A DNA stretch of 64,000 bases from Planctomycetota bacterium (GTDB lineage: Bacteria; Planctomycetota; UBA8742; UBA2392): the NCBI GenBank assembly GCA_020845475.1, contig JADLFN010000018.1, positions 34,962-98,961 of the forward strand, in the 5' to 3' direction. Both the position numbers and the translations under genes were made by a program. Shown here one piece after another: positions 46,878-55,652 of the stretch (within the stretch, counting starts at the first letter, position 1; every line of letters begins with the position of its first letter). The notes beneath the pieces are model-generated. The model had not been told where the DNA came from and did not search any database. It saw only the letters and a list, made by a program, of their open reading frames with translations.

Positions 46878-48899
46878 ATGAAACTGGTGCTTAGAAAACT
46901 TCGCGGGGAAATCACGGCAGCGCCGGGCGAGCTGATTATCAAACCCGCCGATGCCGCCACACGCGAGCGCCGTGACATGGCCAACCTGGCAGTGAGCGCG
47001 GGGCCCGAGGCCTTCATCAAGGCCGCAGGTGAAATCTCCACGATCGTCACCAGCGAAGACCCCACGCTGGACGATCTGCTCGCCTTCGAATTCCTCAAGC
47101 TGCAACTCGCCCATCGCCCGCTGCCCAAGAACGCCGCTGCCTTTGCGCGCTATGCCGCGCTTGCGCGTGAAGGGCTGCGCCCGAGTTCCGTGCCGCTCGA
47201 CCAGGCCATGGAGGGCATCTATCTAGCCATCCGCAACGGCCACGGCAGCGATCTCACGCAGCCCATGACCTTCATGAAGTTCGAAGGTGACTGGCAACGC
47301 ATGGCCGCGCACATCCTGGCGGCCGCCGAAAAAGGCGTCGATCCATTCAAAGAAGCCATTTTTGCCGACGCCGCAGACTTCGCGCGCGAGCGCACCTTTC
47401 TGGCCAAAGACCGCGACGTTTACACGCAGGACGTGCTGCGCGGCGAGCGCTGGCTGGTGAAAATTCCCGGCGGCCCGCCCAGCGCCAGCGCATTGATTCT
47501 GCGCGAGCCCAAGTCTCTCCTGTGGAAGCACTGGAGCCGCGCCGATCAAGGCTCGCCCACGGGCGATCTGTACCTGCTGCTTGGCGTGTACTTCGGCAAG
47601 GGCAACTGGATTTTCTCGACCGATCCCGTGCAGCGCCTGCCCATCAAGGAACTGGCCGAAAAACTCCAGGCCGCCGAATCGTCCAGGAACGCCGACGCCA
47701 AAACCGACCCCTGGTTCGATGGCGCGCCCTTTGGCCACACGCTCGTAGCCGCGCCGAAATCCGGCAGCAAGCTCTCCGACGACGAGTTGCTCAAAGTCGC
47801 GCGCGCCTGGTGCCAGGCAACAGCGCCCAAGAAGGCCAAGGCCGCACCCTCCATGACGTGGGGGCTGGTGGCCGCGGCCGCTTGCGTGGCGCTGATTACG
47901 GCCTTGGGCGTGGTGTTTGGCGGCAAGCTGTTTCAGAGCAACACCGGCGAGCCGATAGCTAAGGGCAACCAGCCCGGCGAACTCAAGGAAATCGATTTCC
48001 GCGCGCGCGGCGCTGTGCTCGATGAAGAAGAGGTGCGCAACCTGCGCAGCGAGGGCCTCAAGATCGAGGGCTTCGCATTGATCGTGGCCGTGGGCAAATC
48101 CAGCTACGGCGCGCTGCCCGCCGCCGTGCCGGACGCCGGAAGGCTCTATTGCCTCTTGCGCGACAAGTTCGGCTACAAGCCCGAAAACATGTGGCTTCTG
48201 GTCGATGACCCCGACAAATGCCTCGACGTCAAGGACGGCGCCAAGCTGCCCAACCGCGCCACCCCCACGCGAAAAGGCGTGTTGCAGGCCCTGCAGGAGA
48301 TCTCCAAGGCCACGGGCCGCTACGTGAAGGGCGACCGCACGAACTTCGTCTTCTATTACGCCGGCCACGGCGAATCGACCAAGAGCGCTTCCGATGTCGG
48401 CTATCTCGTGCTCTCCGAGGCATGGGAGGCGGGCGACAACCGCGTGTGGGATATGGTCGGCTACGACATGGGCCACCTTTCGCGCGACATCCGCAAGCAG
48501 GTGCACTCCACGCACCAGATGCTGCTCATTGACTGTTGCTTCTCGGGCTTTGCCGTCAAGGCGCGCGGCAACATCAATGACAACCCGCAGAAGATTTATG
48601 AGATGTGGAAGAACAACGCCCACGCTATTCTCACCGCGGGCAGCGAAAAGCAGCGCAGCTTCGAAGTCGGTGAGCGCGCAATCTTCACCAAAACGCTGCT
48701 GCGCGCGCTCGGCTCGGACTCCGGCTCAATGCCCGCCGACCTCAATGAAGACGGCGTCGTCACCGATGCCGAATTGGGCGCCTTCCTGCAAAACCAGGTA
48801 CCCAAGCAGTTCGAAGGCACGAGCCTGACGCAATCGCCCCAATATCTGCGCGGCACTGAGGGCGACGACGTGGGCCAGTTCCTGTTCATCCCGCGCTAG
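46878..48899 (+). CDS. Membrane-anchored caspase-like (peptidase C14) protein
   Basis: A 673-residue protein. The N-terminal 320 residues (VLRKLRGEITAAPGELIIKPADAA, then STGDLYLLLGVYFGKGNWIFSTDP) match no family I can name. A single transmembrane helix follows at about 326-348 (WGLVAAAACVALITALGVVFGG). The C-terminal domain is caspase-like: ALIVAVGKSSYGALPAAVPDAGRLYCLL, catalytic H497 in FYYAGHGE and C554 in LIDCCFSGFA. Near residue 621 DLNEDGVVTDAELG has EF-hand spacing, recalling calcium-dependent metacaspases. It lies 320 bases downstream of the kinase gene and behind its terminator, so it has its own promoter but is plausibly a functional partner. Confidence 0.85.
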   Translation: MKLVLRKLRGEITAAPGELIIKPADAATRERRDMANLAVSAGPEAFIKAAGEISTIVTSEDPTLDDLLAFEFLKLQLAHRPLPKNAAAFARYAALAREGLRPSSVPLDQAMEGIYLAIRNGHGSDLTQPMTFMKFEGDWQRMAAHILAAAEKGVDPFKEAIFADAADFARERTFLAKDRDVYTQDVLRGERWLVKIPGGPPSASALILREPKSLLWKHWSRADQGSPTGDLYLLLGVYFGKGNWIFSTDPVQRLPIKELAEKLQAAESSRNADAKTDPWFDGAPFGHTLVAAPKSGSKLSDDELLKVARAWCQATAPKKAKAAPSMTWGLVAAAACVALITALGVVFGGKLFQSNTGEPIAKGNQPGELKEIDFRARGAVLDEEEVRNLRSEGLKIEGFALIVAVGKSSYGALPAAVPDAGRLYCLLRDKFGYKPENMWLLVDDPDKCLDVKDGAKLPNRATPTRKGVLQALQEISKATGRYVKGDRTNFVFYYAGHGESTKSASDVGYLVLSEAWEAGDNRVWDMVGYDMGHLSRDIRKQVHSTHQMLLIDCCFSGFAVKARGNINDNPQKIYEMWKNNAHAILTAGSEKQRSFEVGERAIFTKTLLRALGSDSGSMPADLNEDGVVTDAELGAFLQNQVPKQFEGTSLTQSPQYLRGTEGDDVGQFLFIPR

Positions 48900-49428
48900 G
48901 CGCCTCTCCCATTGGCAGGAACAGGTCTTCAAGAAAGAACGCCGCCAGTTCGGCGCGGCCTTCCACTCCCGCCTTCTTGTAAATCGCCAGAGATTGCTGG
49001 CGCGCCGTGCGCTCGCTGACCTTGCGCACGCGCGCGACCTCTTTGTGGCTCAGGCCCTTGAGCAGCAAGAGCGCCACATCGCGCTCGGCAGGCGTGAACT
49101 GCCAGCGCGCGAATTGCTTATCGATCGCCTCGCCCAACCCCTGCAGCAGCGTGTGAGCCTCCTTGCGCCAGCGCTCCGCCTCGGCCCGTGTGGCGTTGAG
49201 ATCAACGGCCAGCGCCTTAGCTTCACCTGCTGCCTGCTTCAGTCGCCAGGCCAGTAGCGCAGCCGCGCCTAGCGCCAACACAGCCACGGCAATCTCGACG
49301 GCCATGTGGCCCAATGAAGTTCCTGAGGTCGTGTCCCAAACGATATCGGCGACCATCATCACGCCCACGGCGGCAAATCCGGCAATCGCCACGCCCGTGG
49401 ACCAGCGCTCGCCACTGTCATCTGACAT
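48886..49428 (-). CDS. Membrane-tethered LuxR-type helix-turn-helix regulator
   Basis: A 180-residue protein with two N-terminal transmembrane helices (VAIAGFAAVGVMMVADIVW and MAVEIAVAVLALGAAALLAW), a coiled-coil linker (LNATRAEAERWRKEAHTLL) and a LuxR/GerE-type DNA-binding domain: FTPAERDVALLLLKGLSHKEVARVRKVSERTARQQSLAIYKKAG. The gene ends 14 bases inside the caspase gene, convergent to it, so tail-to-tail transcription could interfere. Membrane anchoring suggests it responds to an envelope signal. ATG at 49428 is chosen. No kinase pair is near for a two-component reading. Confidence 0.83.
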   Translation of the reverse strand: MSDDSGERWSTGVAIAGFAAVGVMMVADIVWDTTSGTSLGHMAVEIAVAVLALGAAALLAWRLKQAAGEAKALAVDLNATRAEAERWRKEAHTLLQGLGEAIDKQFARWQFTPAERDVALLLLKGLSHKEVARVRKVSERTARQQSLAIYKKAGVEGRAELAAFFLEDLFLPMGEAPSAG

Positions 49429-49582
49429 ATGCCTGCCTCCAACCCTTGTGCGGCGCGCCCTTTGCGGCGTGTGTCGCACGTTTCACGGCGCGCGCGCAGC
49501 TGGCGCGTTATGGTTCTCAAGAACGCATTGAACGTTTCCGGCACAAGGCCGAAAGCGTCAAGCGCAAGAATGGAGAAGAGTC

Positions 49583-50095
49583 ATGAATTCCCCCCTGCAT
49601 CCAGTGTTGGTTCATCTTCCGTTGGGGCTGGCCGTGATCATGCCGCTGATCTCGGCGGGCGTGCTGTTTGCCTGGTTCAAGGGCTGGCTGAACATGCGGG
49701 CCTGGGCCGTGGTCGTCGTGCTGCAACTGGCGCTGGCGGCAGGCGGCTTTGCCGCCCTGCAAAGCGGCGAGCAAGATGAAGACAGAGTCGAGCGCGTCGT
49801 GCCCGACGCGGCCATTGAAGCCCACGAAGAAGCCGCGCAGGTGTTTGTGTGGGTCGCGGCGGCCACGCTGGCGCTGTCGGCGGCTGCGCTGGTCGTGCCC
49901 GGCGAGAAGTTCAAGCAGGGCCTCGCGCTGGCCACCGTTGCCGGCACGCTGGGCGTATTGGGCGCGGGCTACGTCACAGGCAAAAAGGGCGGCGAACTGG
50001 TGTACGCCCACAACGCGGGCTCCGTTTACTCGCATCCTGCGGGCAACATGCCCGCGCCGGCCGCCAAACGCGAGCACAACCACGAAGTGGATTAG
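49583..50095 (+). CDS. DUF2231-type membrane protein
   Basis: A 170-residue membrane protein beginning NSPLHPVLVHLPLGLAVIMPLISAGVLF, the HP-x-x-V-H-x-P pattern of the DUF2231 family. Four hydrophobic segments are visible. Ends with a His-rich tail (AKREHNHEVD) that could bind metal. Members are often annotated as heme- or cytochrome-related, but no function is proved. The start follows a GAGAAGAGTC ribosome site. It stands divergent from the LuxR-type gene and convergent to the Fic gene. Confidence 0.75.
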   Translation: MNSPLHPVLVHLPLGLAVIMPLISAGVLFAWFKGWLNMRAWAVVVVLQLALAAGGFAALQSGEQDEDRVERVVPDAAIEAHEEAAQVFVWVAAATLALSAAALVVPGEKFKQGLALATVAGTLGVLGAGYVTGKKGGELVYAHNAGSVYSHPAGNMPAPAAKREHNHEVD

Positions 50096-50168
50096 CGAGG
50101 TCGCGAACTGAATCGCCAGGCAAGGGCAGACGGGGCGGGTGTCACTACATGGGCGCCGTGACTGGCAT

Positions 50169-51497
50169 TCATCTGGCCAGCGTGGATTCCAGGTCGTCGA
50201 CAGGCATAAACACGAACTCGTTTCCACGACGGGTTTTCTTTAAGTAGCCCCTCGACTCCAGATTCAACAGGTCGTTTCGAGATGTTGCCCAAGCTACTTG
50301 GTGGCTCGTCATATGCGACTGGATGGTGTATTGCTGACGCGGATGCCTCAGCGCATGCGAAATCAGCTCACGTTGGCGGTAGTTCAACGACTCCATTCCC
50401 CTAAGCCGTTCTTCGAGTGCCTGAATTGTCTCCGTCTTTCGGCTTATGTACTTGTGCAACTCATCCACAGCGCGACTCAAGAGGTCGAGGTGAAACAGTA
50501 CAAAGTACGTCAGGTCATTGTCGTCAGATTCGGTGTATAGGAACGCTCTTGCGTACCGCGCCGGAGCCCGTACGAGTACACTTGAAATCGAGATGAATTC
50601 CGCAAGCCAGAAGTCTTCGCGAAGCATCGACCAGTAGAAAAGCGCTCTTGCAGTACGGCCGTTGCCGTCCACGAATGGGTGATCAAACGCCAGCCAGAAA
50701 TGGAGCACAATGGCGCGAACAATGGGGTGGATGAAACCTTCGACGCCTTTGCCATTTGCAAAGTCGCGCATTTTGCGCATGCGATCGGGCAACTCGTCGG
50801 CGAGGGGCGGAACATGGAAAACCTCGCCATGATCGGTGCCTACTACCTCCACAAGCTCATTTGGCCTTCGAATTCGACCGGCTGCATCGCGTGTGTCGAG
50901 TGTTTCCTCTGTTACAAGGCGCTGTAACTCCAAAACAGTGTCGACCGTCAAGGCTTGGTTCTTCAACTCCCCGATGCGTCTCATCGTCCGATAGTTGTTC
51001 AGAATCATCTGTTCGCTTCTGTCCCGAGGAGATCGGCCAGTGCGGAGCATCTCTTCGGCCACAAGCCTCGTCGTCGTGGCACCCTCCAGTTGACTCGATG
51101 TGATGGACTCCTGAATGAGTGAACTCACGTAGTATTGATCCCGCGTATGCTTGTTGGCGATCTTCTCGGGGAGCTGAACCTTTCCACCAATCCCCATGCT
51201 CAGCGAATGCAACAGCTGCTGCGCCGGGTCTGGAAGGATGAACGAAAAGGGCTTCCCTTTCTTGTCCAGCAGCGGAAGAAAGCGGCGGCCTCCCATCCGG
51301 GCTATTTTTAACCCCAGCCACCACTGCTCAAGATTCAACCCCTTCGGAGGCTCAAAGTGACGAAGCTTGTCCCAGTGAACGTATCGACCTCGAACAAGGG
51401 GGTCTGTCAGCAAGTTTCGAAACGACGGATTTGAAACAAGTTTCGGGAAGTCAACGGAGTCAGGCTTCGCTTCTGGCGGGTGCTGCGGCGCTTTCAT
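50169..51497 (-). CDS. Fic family protein with winged-helix C-terminus
   Basis: A 442-residue Fic protein, expected to transfer AMP (or a related nucleotide) to a target protein. The catalytic motif HPFVDGNGRTAR lies at residues 273-284. An inhibitory helix motif of the S-x-x-x-E-G type lies in front, SSQLEG at 134-139, as in class II Fic enzymes that are auto-inhibited. The C-terminus (TSHQVAWATSRNDLLNLESRGYLKKTRRGNEFVFMP) looks like a winged-helix DNA-binding domain, so self-regulation is likely. ATG at 51497 follows AGAGG. The gene is clearly AT-richer than its neighbours, a sign of horizontal transfer. Confidence 0.92.
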   Translation of the reverse strand: MKAPQHPPEAKPDSVDFPKLVSNPSFRNLLTDPLVRGRYVHWDKLRHFEPPKGLNLEQWWLGLKIARMGGRRFLPLLDKKGKPFSFILPDPAQQLLHSLSMGIGGKVQLPEKIANKHTRDQYYVSSLIQESITSSQLEGATTTRLVAEEMLRTGRSPRDRSEQMILNNYRTMRRIGELKNQALTVDTVLELQRLVTEETLDTRDAAGRIRRPNELVEVVGTDHGEVFHVPPLADELPDRMRKMRDFANGKGVEGFIHPIVRAIVLHFWLAFDHPFVDGNGRTARALFYWSMLREDFWLAEFISISSVLVRAPARYARAFLYTESDDNDLTYFVLFHLDLLSRAVDELHKYISRKTETIQALEERLRGMESLNYRQRELISHALRHPRQQYTIQSHMTSHQVAWATSRNDLLNLESRGYLKKTRRGNEFVFMPVDDLESTLAR

Positions 51498-51522
51498 GGA
51501 TGCCTCTGTGCAAGACACTGGA

Positions 51523-51560
51523 GCTATCAAGTTTCTATTAGTTTCTATCAACTTGATAGC
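51523..51560. promoter_or_regulatory. Palindromic operator in front of the Fic gene
   Basis: A perfect 11-bp inverted repeat, GCTATCAAGTT (51523-51533) and AACTTGATAGC (51550-51560), stands 26 bases before the Fic start codon. The 16 bases between contain a doubled TTTCTAT. Such a site fits repression by the winged-helix domain of Fic itself. Confidence 0.6.
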
Positions 51561-51751
51561 ACCATCTTCATTTGATATGTATTGAGAGCGCGCTGATAGT
51601 GGTGGCCCGCAGGGAGTCGATGGATGCCTGTGAGGCTTCATGGGTCAGCTTCGCCAACGTCAGCCTTCGTCGCATTCCGTGCGACGTCATGCATGAGTTG
51701 GCCATAACTCGCCGCCGCTGCTAAAACACTCCGGGCCCTTTTGGAGCTTCC

Positions 51752-53119
51752 ATGTCCCGCTCGGTGATCCTGGCGCTGCTTTGCGCCGTGACGGTCTTCC
51801 TTGTTGCCTGCCAGCGCGATGCGCTCACGGGCGAGAGCACGCTCAACCTCTATTCCTACGAAGATGAAAAGAAGATGGGCGACGAAGCCGTACAGCCCAT
51901 CCTGGCTGAACTCGGCGGACTTTACCCCGACCAGGCCACGCAGGATTACGTCAATAACATCGGCCAGAGGATTGTCGCCGCGGGCCGCACCCGCCTGCGC
52001 GGCGAGGCCAAATTCCCCGACTGGGAGTTCCGTTTCTACGTCGTCAACACCAGCATGATTAACGCGTTCGCGCTTCCCGGCGGCCACGTGTTCGTCACGC
52101 GCGGCATCATGATGAACTGCAAAGATGAAAGCGAACTCGCCGGCCTGCTCGGCCACGAAGTCGCCCACGTGTTCGCGCGCCACAGCGCCGAGCGCATGAG
52201 CGAAGTAACGCTCATGATCATCCCCGTGGCGCTTTTGGCCGGCGTCGATGAATCAGGCGGCGCGGCTGCCGTGGGCATGGTGGCGATTCAATTGCTCGCC
52301 ATGAAATACGGCCGCGACGACGAAACCGAAAGCGATCACTACGGCATGCGCTTTGCCGTGCGCGCGGGCTATCACCCCACCGGCATCGTGCGCGTGATGG
52401 AAATGCTCGAGCGTTACACCAACGAGCACGGCGGCCCCGGCCCCGAGTTCCTGTCCACGCACCCCAACCCCGGCAACCGCGTGGAGTACCTCAACAAGCA
52501 GATCAAGAAGGAGTACCCCGGCGACAATTCCACCTCCGTGTATAACCAGCCGCAGTACGAGGCCGGCATCGCCGACATGCGCCGCGCCCAGCCCGCCTAC
52601 GATCTCGCCGACCAGGGCGACGCAGCAATGGCCACCGGCATCGAGGCCGAGGGCAAGGGCGACACCAACGGCGCGCAGGCGAACTACCGCAAGGCGCTGG
52701 GGCTCTACCAGCAGGCGGTTTCGCGCGAGCCCAAGCATTCGATTCTGCACGTGAACGTCTGCCAGGCGCAGTTCTACCTGAGAGATTTCAACGCCGCTGA
52801 AACCAGCGCGCGCAACGCGCTGCGCCTCGACGGCGCGGGCTTCTGGCCCAACTTCATGGGCGGGCTCGTGGCGGCCAAGCGCAATGACAACAACGCGCTC
52901 GTCGTGCGCATGGAGAACGCGCTGCGCCTCGTGCCCGAATCACCCGTAGGCATGTACTATCTGGCCATCGGATACGACCGCCAGGGCCGCACCGGCGAGG
53001 CCATTCCGCTCTATCAAAAGGCCTACGAAGCATTCGGAGGCGAAGGCGAACTGGCCCAAGCCGCGCGCCAGAGGCTGATTGACCTCGGCCAACCGGATCC
53101 CCAGCCGAAACCGAAGTAG
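51752..53119 (+). CDS. M48-type metalloprotease lipoprotein with TPR domain
   Basis: A 455-residue lipoprotein (lipobox LVAC) of the M48 peptidase family. The zinc site is HEVAH at residues 135-139 with the third ligand in ETESDHYG near residue 193-195, as in the BepA group. The C-terminal 200 residues form TPR-like helices (YRKALGLYQQAVSREPKH, then MYYLAIGYDRQGRTGEAIPLYQKAYE). BepA-like proteins check and repair outer-membrane protein assembly in the periplasm. The start lies behind a weak ribosome site. It is convergent with the following gene. Confidence 0.9.
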   Translation: MSRSVILALLCAVTVFLVACQRDALTGESTLNLYSYEDEKKMGDEAVQPILAELGGLYPDQATQDYVNNIGQRIVAAGRTRLRGEAKFPDWEFRFYVVNTSMINAFALPGGHVFVTRGIMMNCKDESELAGLLGHEVAHVFARHSAERMSEVTLMIIPVALLAGVDESGGAAAVGMVAIQLLAMKYGRDDETESDHYGMRFAVRAGYHPTGIVRVMEMLERYTNEHGGPGPEFLSTHPNPGNRVEYLNKQIKKEYPGDNSTSVYNQPQYEAGIADMRRAQPAYDLADQGDAAMATGIEAEGKGDTNGAQANYRKALGLYQQAVSREPKHSILHVNVCQAQFYLRDFNAAETSARNALRLDGAGFWPNFMGGLVAAKRNDNNALVVRMENALRLVPESPVGMYYLAIGYDRQGRTGEAIPLYQKAYEAFGGEGELAQAARQRLIDLGQPDPQPKPK

Positions 53120-53124
53120 CGGTG

Positions 53125-54825
53125 CTACGGCTCAAAAGTTCCGGAGTTCTCGCCGGTTTCGATGGTGGCGATGACCTGGCGGCCCTGGGCGCTGAACTTC
53201 TTGCCCTTGGCGATGCTGATGGTGTTGGCGCCCAGCACGGTACCTTCGGGCGTGTTGGTGCTGATTTTCGTGTTTACGTTCAACGTCAGCTTGGGCAGTT
53301 GCACATTCTTGCCCAGCACGATGCCGCTTTGAGCGTCGCTGATGTCCTGGCCGCCGAGCACGATTTCGCCCGCGCTGCACCAGAAATCGCAGTTGGCGCC
53401 GACCACAAAGCCGCGCCCTTCGTATTGGTTGATCTCAAGGCGGCCGCCGCTCATGCGCACTTGCCCGGTGAAATAGAATTGTCCGCCGCCCGAGCTGTTG
53501 CTCATAACGCCGCCGGAAATATCCAGGCTGTCGCCGCTGCCCCAGATGTCGTCGCGGCAGCGGATTTCGCCGCCCTGCAACTGCACGGAGGCGCCATCGA
53601 AGCTGGCGTCGCCCGAGGCAATGAAGCTGCCGCTGCGAATGATCAATTGGCTGCCCTTGACCCACGTCGCGTTCATGTTTTCCACGCCATGCCCGTGCGT
53701 GTAGGAGCAATTCACGATGCCGCCCTCGATAATCAGCGTGCCCTCCACGCGCAGGCCGTAGGCGTTGGACACGTTGAGCTCGGAGTCCTTTTCAACCACC
53801 AGCGTGCACCCTGCCTCAATCACGAGCACGGGGTTGTTCTTGTCGGAGTTCTGGTTGTAAGTCGTTGCCAGCCGGCTGCCCGCAGTCAGGCGTTTGGTGC
53901 CGCCGGAGAAACGCGCACGATGGAACGCTGCAGCGCCGGTGATGTTCTGGTTGCCGCCATTCATGAGCAGCGTCGTGCCGCTGCTCTCGAGCGTTCCGGC
54001 ATTGCTGAGATCGCCACTGAGCGTGAGCGTGCCTTTGCCGAGCGTGAGCGTGGCGCCGCGCTCAACACGCACTTCGGTCGCGTTGCGGTCGCCAAAGGCG
54101 CGGGCTGATTTGTCCGCGGCCACAGTCATGGGGCCGCTTTGTCCCTCTGCAGGCAGGGGCAATTCCGGCACGTCAACCTTCGGCGCGGATATCAGGCTCT
54201 TGCGCATCAAGCCGAGATTGACGGACACGCCCTGCTGCATGGCCAGCGTGAGTGCGCCGATATCCGGCACGCGCGCACTTAGAGCGCCCATGATTGCCAT
54301 GAGAAGGCGCTGCACCTGTTCGAGATCGGCGCTTAGTTCAGGCAGCGTGGTTTGCCCCAGCGTTTCGTGGAGCTTGGTCGCGGCCTGCTGGATTTCTGTC
54401 TGGGCCGCAATGATTTCCTTGAGGCGCGCGGCATCAATGACGGGCTGGTCTTCGGCAGGGCCGCGACGCTTGCGAACGCGAATCACGCCGGAGTCAACGG
54501 CGAGTCCTTCGGTGAGGTCGCGAACTTCAATTTGCCGCGACGCAAGCGCCGCCAACTCTTTGTCGAGCCGGGTCAGCAGGGCGGCGTCGGGCTGAGTGCG
54601 CTCGACGCGCGGCTCTTCGGTAGGCCTGGGCTGGGCCTCGCTGGGGGTCAGGGGCGTGCTCACGTTCGAGGTGCGCACGGCGGGAGCGCAAGAGACGGAG
54701 TCATCGGTGATTCGAGCTGCGTTCGGGCGCACCGTGGCGCCGCTGGTAAGGACGAACGCCGCCGCAGCACCGCCGATCAGTGCGATGGCAACCACGGCGC
54801 AAACGATAATCAGGCTGGCCTTCAT
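53125..54825 (-). CDS. Membrane-anchored protein with coiled coil and beta-helix
   Basis: A 566-residue protein with an N-terminal signal anchor (SLIIVCAVVAIALIGGAAAAFVL), a Pro/Thr-rich linker, a helical/coiled-coil part (residues about 85-185, LTRLDKELAALASRQIEVRDL, then EIIAAQTEIQQAATKLHETL) and a long C-terminal beta-helix-like part from about 240 (GTLTLSGDLSNAGTLESSGTTLLMNGG and the like). Exposed in the periplasm or on the surface. No catalytic motif is seen. Its start lies 137 bases from the Com-like gene, which is divergent, so the gap holds two promoters. Confidence 0.65.
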   Translation of the reverse strand: MKASLIIVCAVVAIALIGGAAAAFVLTSGATVRPNAARITDDSVSCAPAVRTSNVSTPLTPSEAQPRPTEEPRVERTQPDAALLTRLDKELAALASRQIEVRDLTEGLAVDSGVIRVRKRRGPAEDQPVIDAARLKEIIAAQTEIQQAATKLHETLGQTTLPELSADLEQVQRLLMAIMGALSARVPDIGALTLAMQQGVSVNLGLMRKSLISAPKVDVPELPLPAEGQSGPMTVAADKSARAFGDRNATEVRVERGATLTLGKGTLTLSGDLSNAGTLESSGTTLLMNGGNQNITGAAAFHRARFSGGTKRLTAGSRLATTYNQNSDKNNPVLVIEAGCTLVVEKDSELNVSNAYGLRVEGTLIIEGGIVNCSYTHGHGVENMNATWVKGSQLIIRSGSFIASGDASFDGASVQLQGGEIRCRDDIWGSGDSLDISGGVMSNSSGGGQFYFTGQVRMSGGRLEINQYEGRGFVVGANCDFWCSAGEIVLGGQDISDAQSGIVLGKNVQLPKLTLNVNTKISTNTPEGTVLGANTISIAKGKKFSAQGRQVIATIETGENSGTFEP

Positions 54826-54927
54826 GGAATTGGCTCAAGAGCTGGGTGTAGGACGCAAAGACCAGGCCAAGGTGCGAGGCTTTTCGGAAGAAGGCACTGA
54901 AAGGCGGGAAGAACTGTCGCAGGGCGT

Positions 54928-54950
54928 GTTATATTACATGGCGTAATAAC
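54928..54950. promoter_or_regulatory. Near-palindromic operator-like site before the Com-like gene
   Basis: GTTATATTAC (54928-54937) and GTAATAAC (54943-54950) form an imperfect palindrome 12 bases ahead of the Com-like start codon. The AT-rich sequence could also contain a -10 element. Confidence 0.45.
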
Positions 54951-54961
54951 CCGAGGATGCC

Positions 54962-55141
54962 ATGGAAGTGAGTCAAGAGTTGTCTCCGAACGGAAGCAGC
55001 ATTGTGCTGCATGCCCCCGGCCAGGCGCGGTGCGCCTGCGGAGCGCTGTTGCTCAAGGTTTGCGCGCCAAGCACGGTTGAAATCAAGTGCCGGCGTTGCG
55101 GGCGCATTGTGGAAGTGAGGTTGACTCAAAAGCCTACATAA
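54962..55141 (+). CDS. Com-like zinc-finger protein (Mu Com family)
   Basis: A 59-residue protein. Its core RCACGALLLK then VEIKCRRCGRIVEV matches the phage Mu Com zinc finger, R-C-x-x-C-x-x-L-L followed by I-x-C-P-R-C, with one residue less between the first two cysteines. In Mu, Com binds the mom messenger and opens a hairpin that hides its ribosome site. Here GAGG lies before ATG and the next gene downstream has a hairpin reaching its start codon, so a similar translational switch is plausible. The rest is a short N-terminal extension with no other motif. Confidence 0.75.
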   Translation: MEVSQELSPNGSSIVLHAPGQARCACGALLLKVCAPSTVEIKCRRCGRIVEVRLTQKPT

Positions 55142-55274
55142 TGTAAGATTGCTTCGTGTGGGGGGCGCAGTGCTCGCGCCCCCGCTGAGGAACGACGGAC
55201 GAGCTTCGCGAGCGGCTCACCGGCTGGAATCGAATCGCTCGCATCAATCATACGAGGCCGGACGCCCAAGAGCG

Positions 55275-55296
55275 CGGAGCCCCAACAAGGGCTCCG
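55275..55296. promoter_or_regulatory. Hairpin abutting the start of the sigma-like gene
   Basis: A perfect 8-bp stem, CGGAGCCC and GGGCTCCG with a six-base loop, ends two bases before the ATG at 55299. It would bury any ribosome site of that gene in the mRNA. This is a candidate target for the Com-like protein. Confidence 0.55.
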
Positions 55297-55298
55297 CC

Positions 55299-55652
55299 AT
55301 GTTCTGCGAAAGCTGTGCGCTTCGTGCCTCGTGCACCAAGCCTTGTCCTGATGTTGAAGAACTGCTGCCTCAAGACCATACCGCGCGCATGGTGCGCGCC
55401 TACGCAACCCGGGGTGCTGACTTCCTGCGCGCCCTGGAACGCCGCCACCAGGAGGTGCTGCTGATGCTGGACTACCGCACCCTGTTGCGCGGGCGCATGC
55501 GCCAGGTATTTGACCTGAAATACATCGAGGGCATGACGCAGGAGCAGGCGGCAATCAAGCTGCGCATCGCGCGGCGCGTCGCGGGCATCTATCTCCAGCG
55601 CGCGCACGAGCGCATCAGCAAACTGATGTCAGCGCAGCACCACGCGCATTGA
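55299..55652 (+). CDS. Sigma-70 region-4-like helix-turn-helix protein
   Basis: A 117-residue protein. The start is a cysteine cluster, CESCALRASCTKPC, that could bind a metal. The C-terminus is a sigma-region-4-type HTH: RQVFDLKYIEGMTQEQAAIKLRIARRVAGIYLQRAHERI. It lacks the region 2 needed for a full sigma factor, so it may be an anti-terminator, phage-type activator or stand-alone region-4 protein. The gene lies 157 bases after the Com-like gene and overlaps the next gene's end by 24 bases (convergent). No ribosome site is visible beyond the hairpin. Confidence 0.72.
   Translation: MFCESCALRASCTKPCPDVEELLPQDHTARMVRAYATRGADFLRALERRHQEVLLMLDYRTLLRGRMRQVFDLKYIEGMTQEQAAIKLRIARRVAGIYLQRAHERISKLMSAQHHAH

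Noticed and set aside
47223..48623. A 466-codon minus-strand frame opposite the caspase gene
   Set aside because: Shadow of the caspase gene; the plus strand holds the catalytic motifs.
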